Part shown: positions 1 through 10,628 of the stretch, piece after piece
Position numbering within the stretch: position 1 is the stretch's first letter
Layout: each line of letters opens with the position of its first letter
Source: Metellina segmentata
Taxonomy: Eukaryota > Arthropoda > Arachnida > Araneae > Tetragnathidae
Direction of reading: 5' to 3'
Length of the DNA stretch: 64,000 nucleotides
Assembly: GCA_947359465.1 (NCBI GenBank)
Contig: OX375879.1
Coordinates: 92,058,578-92,122,577 of the forward strand
Made by a program: the position numbers and the translations under genes
Notes under the pieces: generated by a model
The model's input: only the letters and a program-made list of their open reading frames with translations
What the model was told of the DNA's origin: nothing
Databases searched by the model: none

Positions 1-302
1 CAAACTAATCTCATTTCTAGAGATAGGTGTCTTATCTTCTGTTGTTAATTTGTGTTGTCCCCAGGGACTGTTCTTCAATGAGGGCCACCGTACACCCATA
101 CATTCGAGATGGAAAATATAACTGAACAGGCTTATGATCAGTGGTCATTTGAATACTTGCCAGTGTTACTTCTTGATCCTCTAACCATGTGAAAAACTCA
201 TGAAGCTGTTAACATAAAAGTTGCGTCTTGTTTCCAGAATTGGAATAACTAATTCCAATCTTACTATTTACTAAAACGATCACATTATTTCAACCCTCCA
301 AA
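1..302. other. Unassigned AT-rich sequence
   Basis: No open frame, repeat or RNA-like structure is recognisable here. The first clear feature, a degenerate copy of the GATATCTCGTC repeat family, begins just after it. Confidence 0.5.
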
Positions 303-649
303 TGATTAGGACGATATTTCTCGTCCATTTAAAGTCCAGTTTGCTAATGACGATATATCTCGTCACCGAGATATTGCCCATTTTTCTTATGATGACGAAC
401 ATCTGGTCAGTTAGAAATCACAAGTTATTTCGTCCATCAAAATGTGGTAAGTTTTATTAATCAGCATAAACTCACCTTCATCATAAGATTTAAGCTGGTT
501 CAAACAATTTCTCCATTCCTTACATTACTCGTTTTACGTATATGAGAAAGAATCCACATCAAATGTGTGAGGAAAAAGTCTTCAAAGTCTTGAGAGCTAT
601 GCTATGAATATATGAGTTATAAGATGAAGATAGAAACCTTGCTATAGCT
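303..649. repeat. Degenerate dispersed repeat (GATATCTCGTC family)
   Basis: The motif ACGATATWTCTCGTC recurs at about 311-327 and 350-365, followed by GAGATATTGCCC. The same word order (CTCGTCCAT, TTTGCTAAT, ACG.GATAT, GTTGCCC) occurs at 37360-37430, so this is a member of a dispersed family and not just the edge of the tandem array that follows. No coding potential is visible. Confidence 0.6.
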
Positions 650-1275
650 TCTAGAATATAGTATACAGTTGTCATCTTCTTATCCTTTCAGGTGGCTGTC
701 TCTATGAGATATATCGTCAGCCGCAAAACTGAATAGATCTTGATGAATGAAATATCTTGTCAATTGTTAAAAATTAGTTCTATGACTTTCCAGATGGCTG
801 TCTCGAAGAGGTATCTTCTTATTCGCAAAACTTACTTGATCTTGATGGATGAAATATCTCGTCAATTGCCAACAATTAGTTTCTTAACTTTCCAGCTGGC
901 TGTCTCAACGAGGTATCTTTTCATTCGCAAAACAGAATAGATCTTGATGGATGAAATATCTAGTCAGTTGTCAATAATTACTTTCTTAATTTTCCAGCTG
1001 TCTGTTTCGACGAGGTATCTTTTCATTCGCAAAACAGAATAGATCTTGATGGATGAAATATCTGGTCAGTTGTCAATAATTACTTTCTTAATTTTCCAGC
1101 TGTCTGTTTCGACGAGGTATCTTTTCATTCGCTAAACAGAATAAATCTTGATGGATGAAATATCTAGTCAGTTGTCAATAATTATTTTCTTAATTTTCCA
1201 GCTGGCTGTCTCGACGAGGTATCTTTTCATTCGCAAAGCTGTATAGACTTTGATAGATGAAATATCTAGTCGCTA
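650..1275. repeat. 102-bp tandem repeat, about 6 copies
   Basis: The word GATCTTGATG recurs at 736, 838, 940 and 1042, with variants at 1144 and 1246, giving a constant 102-bp period. Each unit holds GATGAAATATCT.GTCA, TTTCCAGCTGGCTGTCT and GACGAGGTATCTTTTCATTC. The middle copies are nearly identical and the outer copies more diverged, the usual pattern of unequal exchange. Because 102 is a multiple of three, one frame stays open through two units (740-940, + strand), but this is a repeat artefact and I do not call it a gene. Confidence 0.9.
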
Positions 1276-1560
1276 GAAGAAAGCAGACCTGATGTTGAAA
1301 CGAAACGAACCTGAGACGAAACCTGAGACGAACTGACCTGAGACGAAATCGCCAATATCTTGATGAAGAGATATATAGTCATTCTCAAAATTGATGCGAT
1401 ATTAACAGATGAAATATCTCGTCGAAGCCACTTCCAGAAGGAAGCTCTCTTACCTTTGAAGAAATCGATTCCTTGTGCAAAAGTGGAAAATAAACCTGGG
1501 ATAGGGCACCACAATATCAATGGTGTATAGTACAAAGACTGAGATAAAGAGTTAACTTCT
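1276..1560. repeat. Degenerate right flank of the 102-bp array
   Basis: It opens with short imperfect direct repeats of CCTGAGACGAA (about 1310-1345). Two more GATGAAATATCTCGTCG / AGATATATAGTC words follow. The end resembles the flank of the family copy at 4060-4100 (CTCGTTGAAGCAACTTGGAGAA against CTCGTCGAAGCCACTTCCAGAA, compared by eye). The minus-strand open frame at 1266-1535 lies inside this repeat and is not called. Confidence 0.5.
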
Positions 1561-1889
1561 TGTTATGTATAGAAAACAACAGACAGCATTATCAAGATTT
1601 CAAAAAGAACTAAAGTTATGAAACATGTAGCAGGAAATTATATTTATTCAAACTGTCTCACAACTGTAAGGGTAATATCATGGCTAATCTTAACCGTACT
1701 GAATTGTTACGAGGAATCATGTAAGGACATGCATTGTGTCCCGAGACATCCTTTGAAAATGTTTTGCAAGGAGGACGTCAAGGAATCAATCTAACTTTCG
1801 TCTCGGGATACGAAAAGCAATTACAGGTAATACTGGTGTTTAGAGCAGTCATAGATCCATTTCAGTTATATAAGGATAGCGATCTCAAA

Positions 1890-1985
1890 CAGTCGGTCAG
1901 ATCTTCCATTCGGGATTGATCCCGGACCGTATTCAATAGCCCGTTGTTTTTCCCTGTGCAATGTTAATTCAATAACATACCTACC
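1890..1985 (+). mobile_element. SINE fragment, 3' end only
   Basis: CGGGATTGATCCCGGACCGT (1911-1930), then AATAGCCCGTTGT and a 3' tail with TACC-type repeats. These are the diagnostic 3' words of the tRNA-derived SINE family seen across this window. The tRNA-like head is missing. Confidence 0.75.
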
Positions 1986-3504
1986 TCAAATAGTCCGAAC
2001 ACTTCCAATACTACAATCGTAGGTTATAGAAAAAATACCGCTCTTTGAAAAATTCAGTATGATCACATATTCGAAACCGTAATATTAAATCGATTGAAAT
2101 AAGAAATCCTACATGTGGGATAACATAAAGAATGGAATAACCTCTTTGAAAGAGCATGTGTAAGGTGAAAATGGGCATATTCGGAAAGCCGAAGATTTAT
2201 GAAGATGGCATTTAAGGCTATTTGATAACATCATGATAAAATATTATTGCTCAGTTCTTCTGACTGAGAAAATTGAATTGGTGTAAGAGGATCAGCTCTG
2301 TGTTGCATGGAAGAGAATAAAAACTAATTGCGAAACAAATATTTCTAGTCATATTGCGTACTTGTTTGTTCGAGATTTTATTCATAACACAAAAGTTATG
2401 TAGAGGTATGTATGTTAAATGATAACTATGATTCAGTTGTTTGTTTTTGTGGCGCAAGTGGCCAGAATTGACAATACTACGAAAAATAAAACGTTTTCAT
2501 CAAGTAAATAGACGACACAACACAATGGAAAATTTATCTGATACAGATGAAAGAAATACACTTAGGGTAGTTATAGGAATTGGACATGTACCACATACTT
2601 CTCATACACTACTAGCGTAGTGGGCAAACGCACTGAGCTGCTTTGATTCGGTAATGTTGAAATAGTTTAAACATTATATTTCAAGATAGAGTATAGTAAT
2701 GAATTTAAAGCCAATAAATAAATAGCATTTATAATCATATAAAATAGAATTTTACTTCGTAATTAAGTTTACATTTCTACGTACAATCTAGAAATTCTAT
2801 GCAGTAGGGGAAGTTTATACGGTATCATGAAATTTCAAAGAAAACTAAATAAAATGATTATTTATTAAAATAGTAATATAAATAGTACCGAATCGAGTAT
2901 TCGATTTATAACACGCAATCTATAAATATTGAAATTTAAAGGTAATCCCATTTAGCAGCATAAACTAGAAAATGAGAGTTCATACAGAGGAAAATCGCTG
3001 GCAGGACGACAAAGCTTTTACAAATGCATGAGGCGACTATAAATATGCACATAATTGAATGGGATTAAAAATGAGATAATTCTCTTCCTTCTTATATAAC
3101 CTGGCACAGGTCAACACAGGCACAGTAACCTGGAGGTCGTGATAATGCATCATTAACGAAAGTTCAGAGAAACTCGATATCAATCATGTCACAAAGACAT
3201 TACACGCACGGTATTTTAAAGTCGATGAATGATTGGTAATATAACAGCAGTCTAGTCAAATAAAACTGCTTAAACGATCAAAAACTGTTCTAGAGACTAA
3301 AGAGAGTTCCGGAAAGCATTGAATCTTTGTCGAGGACAGAACTGTATCCAGGTCTCTACATCAGAAAACTGCTATTTGGGGGAGACTTGAGGTAGAACAA
3401 TAGTAATGAAAAATGCTCTGAAATTGGCAAAAGTTAAAGATGACAACCTATCGATATAATATAACTTTATGAGTGTGTTCCGTATGCCATATTTCGATAT
3501 TTAG
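1986..3504. other. AT-rich stretch, no feature recognised
   Basis: About 1.5 kb with no open frame above background, no inverted termini and no clear repeat. A weak tRNA-like string near 2606-2660 (TAGCGTAGTGGGC...TGATTCGG) may be a decayed SINE head but is too short to call. Confidence 0.4.
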
Positions 3505-3850
3505 AATTTTCGTCGTACTGGAGCAACACAACGGGTTACTGACGACGGTCCAGAATCAATCCCCCAAGGTAAAAATCTAAGGACAACATTACGTAATTTT
3601 GAAACACGGTATGATGACGAGGCAACACCTGAGCGGCCCACTCTCCAAACTTACATTATACGCCAACGTGAGGACTTTTGAGGCCTCGACAGATTTAAAG
3701 TACAACAGTCCCCCTTGTCCTTGTACCGTAAAGTCTTAGGCTGGATTCAAACTCGCAATTTTCCGGTTGCTATTCCGTTGATCTTCCATCCGGGTAACCA
3801 CGGTCCCGTGTTACTTATGTCATAAAGGTCTAAAGACTTACTCCGCACAC
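3505..3850 (-). mobile_element. tRNA-derived SINE, nearly full length
   Basis: On the minus strand it reads: a short leader with GTCTTTAGACC and ATGACATAAG, a tRNA-like head with GAGTTTGAATCC (decayed B box), a body (CTCAAAAGTCCTCACGTTGG, GTGTTGCCTCGTCAT), and the 3' words GGGGGATTGATTCTGGACCG and AACCCGTTGTGTTGCTCC. The leader also occurs between the units of the tandem array at 47.9-49.1 kb. Confidence 0.85.
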
Positions 3851-3879
3851 TACGTCCGATGTGCTCATCTAACATTGCA

Positions 3880-4100
3880 GAAATCGTCCCATTTAATGTT
3901 CTTGGTGGTAATCACGACAAGGTATCTTGTCATCAACAAAACTGACAGGTCTTGGTAGACGAAATTGCCTGTCATTTGAATAACGCTCTTGATCTCGAAT
4001 AAAAAAATTGACAACATATCGATGACAAGATACCTCGTCATCAGCACAATTGGGTAGATTATAAGGGAAGAGGTACCTCGTTGAAGCAACTTGGAGAATT
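3880..4100. repeat. Dispersed repeat (GATATCTCGTC family)
   Basis: Words such as ACGACAAGGTATCTTGTCATC (20-base core ACGACAAGGTATCTTGTCAT), GACAAGATACCTCGTCATC and AGAGGTACCTCGTTGAAGC match the 0.3-1.6 kb repeat. The open frame on the minus strand here (3865-4089) is built from this repeat. Confidence 0.6.
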
Positions 4101-4700
4101 AAAGCTCAAACCGAGGAGCACACATATGTTTCTTCTTGTGAATTTGTATTGAGTTTTTATTCTGATTTATGAGATTTTATTATATGGAGGAATCTATAAA
4201 AACAGGTTGTTCCCATGATAAGTGGTAATGGCTTAGTTGTATCGTACCGACGGCAGATTCTCTAATGTTCGAGAAATTATAAAAACAAAAATATATTTGT
4301 ATGTTGTCCTTAACAGAACCTGTATCCCGATATCCATGACGACATCCATGATCATTGAAATATGAGGTAAATACCACAACACACACACACACAACCACCA
4401 ATGATGTTAATGTTGCTTTAATATCCAGCTACACATCAGCCTTGAAGTGTGCTTGGAGAGTAAATGGGAACTCTTAAATAAAGAACTATGACATTATAAC
4501 ACTTTGCATTGCAAGTTTTTCAAAATTTTGGAAGGACTACAGCAAGAACATAAGTTATTCAGTTTCGTAAAAGTTAATCTTTATTAAACCAGCGTTTCAA
4601 ACACAAATCAGTGAGCACCAAACTTTTTAATTAATAGTAAGGTTATATTTTTGTTCTTGAGATGATTATACCTCAGAAGAGTTAAGATTAAATTAGAGAT
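4101..4700. other. AT-rich spacer with a short CA microsatellite
   Basis: About 600 bp with nothing recognisable except a (CA)n run near 4379-4396. It ends at the TA target of the Tc1-like element. Confidence 0.5.
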
Positions 4701-4703
4701 ATA

Positions 4704-4737
4704 CACTCATTGCCATAAAAATTTGCGCACCAAGAAA
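4704..4737 (+). repeat. Left terminal inverted repeat of the Tc1-like element
   Basis: 34 bases matching the right end in inverted orientation with one mismatch, at position 4. Begins directly after TA. Confidence 0.95.
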
Positions 4738-4935
4738 TAACTATGGGATCGTAACGAAACTTGGCATGAAGGTACATGTCGCCCAGATATGCAAATGATT
4801 AGAAATGCAGAGTGATTGCGCATTGCCTAATGCCACTAGAGGGCGTTGAACTTTGTTCTCCTTGGAGTATAAAACAGTCAAGCAGAGCTTCTTTGAGTGT
4901 ACTTAATCTTTTGCAAAGGAAACTCTGAGGTAGAC

Positions 4936-5934
4936 ATGCCGTTACGCCGCCATCGAAGACAATATGAGCAGCAGTCAGAGTTCGAGAGGGGAAGAATCAT
5001 CGGGATGATGGAAGCTGGGTGGTCAGCTCATCAAGTCGGCAGTTCTGATTTTACTGTGAGGAGGTGTTGGGACTAGTGGACAGAAGAGACGTTAAGACTC
5101 AGGACGCCCTCAACAGACCAGTCGTCGAGAAGACCATCACATCATACGAAACGCACGCGTAGAGCCAACTGCCTCATTGGTCGCTATCCAGAAACAGACA
5201 GCACCTTCACTACGGGCCCCTGTGTCTTCCCGAACCATCGCAAGGCGCCTGGCTGAAGGATATCTGGTATCGCGGAGCCCATTACGTGTGCTGCCAATGA
5301 CACCCACCCACCGACGCCTCCGTTTGGAGTGGTATCGCGCACGACGGGATTGGACTGCAACGGAATGGAACCAGGTCGTCTTCAGGGACGAATTAGATTC
5401 AATTTGAGCAGTGATGACAATCGTGCTCGTGTGTGGAGGCCCCGTGGTGAACGCCTCAATCCTGTCTTCGCTTTACAGCGACACACCGCTCCCACATCTG
5501 GTGTGATGGTATGGGGTGCCATTGCTTACGATACACGGTCACCCCTAATATTCATCCATGCCACAATGACAGCCCAGCGGTACGTCCATGACATACTTCA
5601 GCCACATGTGATGCCACTCATGGCAGGGCTCCCAGGAGCCATTTTTCAACAAGACAATGCTCGGCCACACACAGAAAGGATGTAACAAGACTGCCTCTGC
5701 CACATTACTACACTTCCCTGGCATGCTCAATACCTAGATTTGTCACCAATCGAGCATATCTGGGATCATTTAGGACTGAAAGTTGGACACCCTACGTGTT
5801 TGGTCAAACTAGAAGCGCGTTTTCAGCAATTGCGGAACGAGATATCTCAGGACATCATCCGAAATTTGTATGCCTCAATGCCCGCTCGTATCGCATCGTG
5901 CATTCACGCTAGAGGGGGTCCAACAGAGTACTAA
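4936..5934 (+). pseudogene. Tc1-like transposase, disrupted
   Basis: Cut-and-paste DDE transposase of the IS630-Tc1-mariner superfamily. The start is MPLRRHRRQYEQQSEFERGR, followed by a helix-turn-helix region (GMMEAGWSAHQV...VRRCWD). A TAG stop lies at 5074-5076. The frame shifts between about 5080 and 5177, where the second DNA-binding part begins (APVSSRTIARRLAEG, THRRLRLEW). It shifts again near 5390, inside the first catalytic motif, which should read VFSDESRF and here reads VVFRDE. VMVWGAIAYDTRSPL and the second aspartate, in IFQQDNARPHT, are intact in the third frame. A TAA follows at 5683-5685, then LDLSPIEHIWDHLG with the catalytic glutamate and the end ARGGPTEY. I count 32 residues between the second D and the E. 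About 333 codons in all, close to a normal length, so this is a full-length copy inactivated by point changes and small indels. Confidence 0.93.
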
Positions 5935-6055
5935 AACGTCCGTTCATTTGTACTTTTTTCTGCTATAAATGATCCTTTTTCTATGATTTTCTAATCACTT
6001 ACTTATATCAAAGTAGTACTTACATGTGTAAAATTTCGTTTCATTTTGACGACTT

Positions 6056-6089
6056 TTTCTTGGTGCGCAAATTTTTATGGCAATGGGTG
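6056..6089 (-). repeat. Right terminal inverted repeat of the Tc1-like element
   Basis: Inverted partner of 4704-4737, directly followed by TA at 6090-6091. Confidence 0.95.
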
Positions 6090-6108
6090 TACTTATGATA
6101 TACTTTTA

Positions 6109-6393
6109 AAGGGATCTTGGACTCAAATTATGAAAAAAAAAGTCCAAATTGTTATATTATTAAAAAAATAATATAGGTATTTCTGAATAAAATGACAGAT
6201 AAAGTATGTTACTCCATCAGTAGAACCGGAAATATTAAACTTTTTGAAATAGTAAACTTTTTTTAATTTTAATAAAACAAATTTTACTTTTGAAAACATG
6301 AAAAAGTTTATACAATTGCAAAATACATTATATACCTTTCAGAACTAAAACTTTAAAATTGAAGATTTTTTTAATTTAAGTCCCGGATCCCCT
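6109..6393. mobile_element. MITE with the ends of the adjacent mariner element
   Basis: 285 bp between TA dinucleotides (6107-6108 and 6394-6395). The left end reads AAGGGATCTTGGACTCAAAT and the right end, inverted, AGGGGATCCGGGACTTAAAT. Both subterminal regions match those of the 1.85-kb element at 6939-8792: on the left the run around AAAAAATAATATAGRTATTT and AAATGACA, on the right GCAAAATACA and AAACTTTA. It therefore looks like an internal-deletion derivative without a transposase. It starts only 17 bp after the TA of the Tc1-like element. Confidence 0.9.
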
Positions 6394-6395
6394 TA

Positions 6396-6936
6396 AAAAT
6401 CAACGCAAATTTTTATTTTGAAGTAAATCGTAAATAAGCCCACATTTTCAGAGCCCCATGTTGAATTCAATTTCTATACCGATGCGTTCTCGAGAAAAGC
6501 TAGTGTTGCATATTTTTCTAGAAAAAGTTGGAACTATAATTATAGAAAACGATTGATGTTTGGTAGAAAAAGGTTCTATTCTTTATATACAATACCCATT
6601 TACTTCTGAAAATATAGAATTCTTAACTGAACAACTCGGCTTTTTTCCTGGACATACTTGTTTCTACATCAATTGCTCGGTTCCTCAAGAACATAGATCA
6701 CTGTCACTATACATCTCTTTTTCTTATAATAAACTATATGATGGATTTGGTGAGGTTCAATTCTTCGCAAACATTTTTGTCCGTCCGCGAAGACAGTTAG
6801 CATTGGAAACGGTGACTACGGAGAATCAATGACATAGTTAGCTCAATGACCTGTATAATTTAATATTAGTTCTAAAATTCTTGGTGCTTTTGGTAAATTC
6901 TTTAAATTATAGCAGTCTTTTAAGCTTTAACGTCCT
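6396..6936. other. Spacer with a 90-codon open frame of unknown meaning
   Basis: Between the two related mariner-type elements. An open frame on the plus strand (6560-6832) encodes an unfamiliar 90-residue peptide with no motif I recognise. Its start context is unremarkable and it has no neighbours that suggest a gene, so I do not annotate it as coding. Confidence 0.4.
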
Positions 6937-8794
6937 TAAGGGGATCTAGGACTCAAAATATGTAAAAAAAGTCCATTTTTTTTTACTATCTTAAAAAATA
7001 ATATAGATATTTCTCATTGAAATGACACCTAAATTTTGATTCTACCATAAGTAGAATCGAAAATATTCACCTTTTTATAAACATGACAGCTGTAAATCCA
7101 ACAAGTCTTCATAATTTTAAACGCTGTTTTCCTCCTTTTGTGCTAAATGGGATTTCGATAGTAAAAATGGATATAACTTAAGACATTTTTTAGACAGTGT
7201 ATATTGTATTCACAAAACTAAATTACATAAAATTCTTGTGTTTTAAATGTTCTATTTGCCCTTATTCTAAACTATCTTTCGACACCATAATTTCAAGAAT
7301 CATAATGCCTTTTGAAGTGTCAGAAGAGTTATTCTATTTCTCCAGAACAGCTTTCCAGAGTCCTGTAAGGGTTGTGGGACGACGTATGGATAATGCAGAT
7401 TTTAAAAGTCGGAAAGCACAAAAATCCATAGATGATACATCGGGAGATTTAGTAGGGATATCAGTGAAGGGTATGGCCTTGACACCGGTTTTTTGTTCCA
7501 TTTCTTTTAGGAAATTTACAGTGGATTTTGATGTGTGACTGCTAACTTTGTCTTGATGCAGTTCCAAAGATTGATGGCACTGTGGGTAAAGCGATGGTAT
7601 TTCATTCAGAAAAATTGGAGATAAAATATGTTCCTGATAATATCTGGAGTTAATCTTTCCACTTTTTTCACTCTCTTTATTTTTAACTTGCCATTATATG
7701 AAAAACCAGCAACAATCATGAATCCCTTAGAAAAACTTTATTTCGATTCTGTGAACCATGTACTTAAATTTTTTTCTCCCCTTTTATGATAATAAATGGA
7801 TTTTTTTTTGCTACAATCATTTAAATACACCCATGATTCATCTATTGTGACAATTTTATTTCCATTTTTCTTTGGATAAATGTTTGTCATATAGAATTCG
7901 GCAGCGTGTCCTGCGTTCAGCGATATGCTTTGGAGAAAGACGATGTAAATTGCGTTTTTCTCTTTCTTAAGATTTAAATCAACGTTTATCATTTTGTTTA
8001 CAGTGGACACCGAACATTTTAATGATGTTGCAACTGTCCTTTGACTAGGGGGATTTTCTTTTAACATTAAACAACGTACCTTTGAAATAGACGAAGATGT
8101 CCGTTTCTTCCTTGGATACTTGCTTGGAATTTTTGTCCCACTTGAGGCTCCAATTTGACGTTTTTTTCCTTTCTTGTTGACGATATTACCTATCGACGCT
8201 TTAGATATCACAAAACCATGACTCTCACATAGTTTTTGGATACCGGAATATGAATATTTCTCTTCGGAAAGAGCATAAATATAGCCTTCGAACCACTGCT
8301 TCGTTAAAAACGCCATTTTGAATAAAAACAAACCTCTCAAGCCGCAGACGATAATTTTGACTTTTAAAAACATAGTGCAACTGCAATTATTTCTTTGGCA
8401 GCAAACGATTTTTTATTACCGCTAACCAAAATCGTCTAAAAAATGTGGGAACAGCCTCTGTATTATGTGTTTTATGTAGTTTTTGAACAAAATATTTTTA
8501 TAATTTTTGTATAATTATTTTAGTTAAAAATCACGAAGATTATTTATAGAATTAACACTTAGCAGTTAATTAATGCAAAAATGAAGTGATTTGTTATTAA
8601 ATATTTTGAGGTATATCAATTTTGCCCAACGTCGAAATTTTGACATTTTCAAATTTTAATAAAAAACATTTTAAGTTTTGAAATCATAAAATAGTTATTA
8701 GAGTTGCAAAATACAATGTACACCTGCACAAAAAATTTCAGATAAAAAACTTTACAATTAAAGATTTTAGAATTTTGAGTCCCGGATCCCCTTA
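6937..8794 (-). mobile_element. Mariner-type transposon (DD41D), nearly complete
   Basis: TA at 6937-6938 and 8793-8794 flank an 1854-bp element (6939-8792). Its ends read AGGGGATCTAGGACTCAAAA and, inverted, AGGGGATCCGGGACTCAAAA: two mismatches over 21 bp. It carries one transposase on the minus strand with a catalytic D,D41D arrangement. In my knowledge of the superfamily that spacing is typical of the rosa-type mariners. It is the likely source of the MITE at 6109-6393. Confidence 0.9.
7334..8316 (-). pseudogene. DD41D mariner-type transposase, disrupted
   Basis: I start at the internal methionine at 8316 (MAFLTKQWFEGYIYALSEEK) and not at the first possible ATG at 8373, because mariner transposases usually start close to the helix-turn-helix segment. 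Residues about 8-50 form that segment (YSYSGIQKLCESHG...SKASIGNIV), and a second one lies around NPPSQRTVATSLKCSVSTV. The first catalytic aspartate is in IVTIDESWVYL. The frame stops after WFTESK at about 7738-7740, continues in the same frame with GFMIVAGFSYNGK, and then shifts near 7630. The second aspartate is in ELHQDKVSSHTS and the third in SPDVSSMDFCAFRLLK, with 41 residues between them. The C-terminal end stops at LWKAVLEK, probably a TGG-to-TAG change, because transposase-like sequence continues beyond it. One shift and two stops make it inactive as read. Confidence 0.9.
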
Positions 8795-10364
8795 AAGCAC
8801 GAACTTAGCTTTTAATATGTACGAGTTGCGAATAAAATACTTATGAGTGGATCCAAGAAAGTTTCGTACTGGAGATTATGATATTTTTACGTAGAATACG
8901 TTTATTGCTCCATTGCAGTAATTGGTGCCGCTTAAAAATCCGTGTCCCACGAAATGGGCGTGTACAACACAAACTATTCAATAAGGGTAATACTCTTAAA
9001 AGTTAGACAAAATATAATTATCGAGTTAAAGAGATAGAGGTCTATAAAGTGTTTACCAGAATAGTGTCACATGACACAATTGTGAGGGGCGTGTGCGACT
9101 GAAACTTTGTGGGGAAGGCTGTCCTCTGCGGCCTTAATAAAATTAGTATAACCCGGGACATAGACTTGCTAGCACGTAACGCGAGGTGTAATTCGATTTG
9201 TCTACGCAAGATTTACCAATATCTGGATTGATATTTCTGAGGAAACTTGATGAAGTGGGAAAAGAAAACGCGAAATATGTAAGACCTTTAGAAACATTTC
9301 CGAAAAGTCTTAATATCCTAATTTGAAGAAGGTGCAAGTCTACCTCAAACGCATACAAGTAGAAAGAATAAACATAAAATTAATATAACAAGTCCTGGAT
9401 GTTCCAGGCGTTCGAGAACCTACTGACATCGTCTATCTCATGCCACGAATGAAATACTTCTCGTATCATTTACCCATCGTCAACAAGACCCTTCTCAGTC
9501 AAGAATAAGTAAACCATTCCCTCAAATCACTTTGCACTTAAATTTCTATGATTAACATTTAATTATTAACGCCAATACGAAAGTTTTCAATTGAAAACTT
9601 CGTATTGAATTAGTCATTGAATAAATGCTACTGTCACAGATAATTCAAAGGTGGCATACTGGGTACTATCTGCCAATAGAGTGCATATGATAATGCTACT
9701 GAAAGCCTGAAGCTCATACAAATTTTTAATGTATTATATGAAACTAAATAGGCAAAAGTTTTCATTCACTTGAGCTTTGATTATCTTTCATAAAATTAAT
9801 ATAAATGTTAACCGTAAATCCTCAAACGTTTCCCTATTTAATTTACAAAACTTGATTCAGTTTTACAACAAACGGGAAACGTAAACTTCATACTTATTGA
9901 AAATTAAGTGGGTAACATAACATCCAAGATGGTTTTTGAATTGACAAAGATATATTTAAGTGTCTTAGATCCCCCGGTTTTAGTGCTTGTAACTTTTGAT
10001 GCATTTGAATTGTTGCATACCAACTTACACAAGAACTAAAATTCCCTGCCTAGTATCATGATGAGACTGTATTAGTTTATACGAGTGTGACTGGATTGAA
10101 AAGAAATTGCAATAAGTGGCTGCACGTCTATCCAGACTGTAGTATATTGTATTACATCGTATATACATTACATAATACAGTTTACTACTATACATAATAC
10201 ATACATAATACAGTATGCTACACAAACAAAATTCATCTTTTAGGGTTACAAAGCTCTGAGGTGTTTATGAATTTCATCATGTCATTAGTTGTGAACCTCA
10301 AGCCCTCGTTCGAAGCAATGTTCCTGAGCCACGCGATTTTAAGTTGGTCATCATATCTTTTCAT
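8795..10364. other. AT-rich stretch, one palindrome
   Basis: No gene seen. It contains a 34-nt near-perfect palindrome at 9573-9606 and a TACATAATAC-rich run at about 10150-10215. Open frames here (9143-9358 minus, 10025-10225 minus) are short and unfamiliar. Confidence 0.45.
9573..9606. repeat. 34-nt near-perfect palindrome
   Basis: CAATACGAAAGTTTTC is followed by its inverted complement with one unpaired A, centred on the AATT at 9589-9592. It could form a cruciform, but no function is suggested by context. Confidence 0.75.
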
Positions 10365-10628
10365 ACGCCATGATGGTATAATGGAGTAGGCTGTGATGAA
10401 GAGCAGAGGGGAATTGTCGCATATGATTTTATCTTTAGTTTAGTGCTTTAACAATTCGTTATTTTACTATGAAAACCTCTCTAGTCTTTAAATAAAAATG
10501 TCTGCAACAGTCCTTTTGGAAGAGTATCGATTTATCAACCGTAGGGTTTGCTAGTTCAAAACTTGATCCAATAACGAGCTTCTCGTACGTGGGGGGATGG
10601 TACATGTTAAATCTGTCGTGGACTCAAA
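10365..10628 (+). mobile_element. SINE, 5' part (split copy)
   Basis: A-box-like GATGGTATAATGG at about 10372-10384, roughly 140 bp of foreign or decayed sequence, then the B-box-like TAGTTCAAAACTTGATCC and body words ACATGTTAAATCTGTCGTGG and ACTCAAATA up to the TA at 10629. The rest of this SINE resumes at 11384, beyond a Tc1-like relic. Confidence 0.65.

Larger units (their letters stand above)
4702..6091 (+). mobile_element. Tc1-like transposon, complete ends, broken transposase
   Basis: TA dinucleotides at 4702-4703 and 6090-6091 flank 34-bp terminal inverted repeats (4704-4737 and 6056-6089). The ends read CACTCATTGCCATAAAAATT and the complement of CACCCATTGCCATAAAAATT and differ at one base. 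Element length without the target is 1386 bp, normal for a Tc1 element. A single degenerate transposase frame fills the middle. Near-identical termini together with several coding lesions fit a fairly old, non-autonomous copy. From memory, the family resembles transposase genes labelled Tcb1-like in orb-weaver genomes. Confidence 0.95.

Noticed and set aside
740..940. 66-codon frame that looks like a repetitive protein
   Set aside because: It is the 102-bp tandem repeat read in an open frame; the period being a multiple of three keeps it open.
2606..2660. tRNA-like string
   Set aside because: No stem pairing could be made convincingly and no SINE body follows.
7197..7538. 113-codon plus-strand frame
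   Set aside because: It lies antisense to the recognisable D,D41D transposase region on the minus strand.
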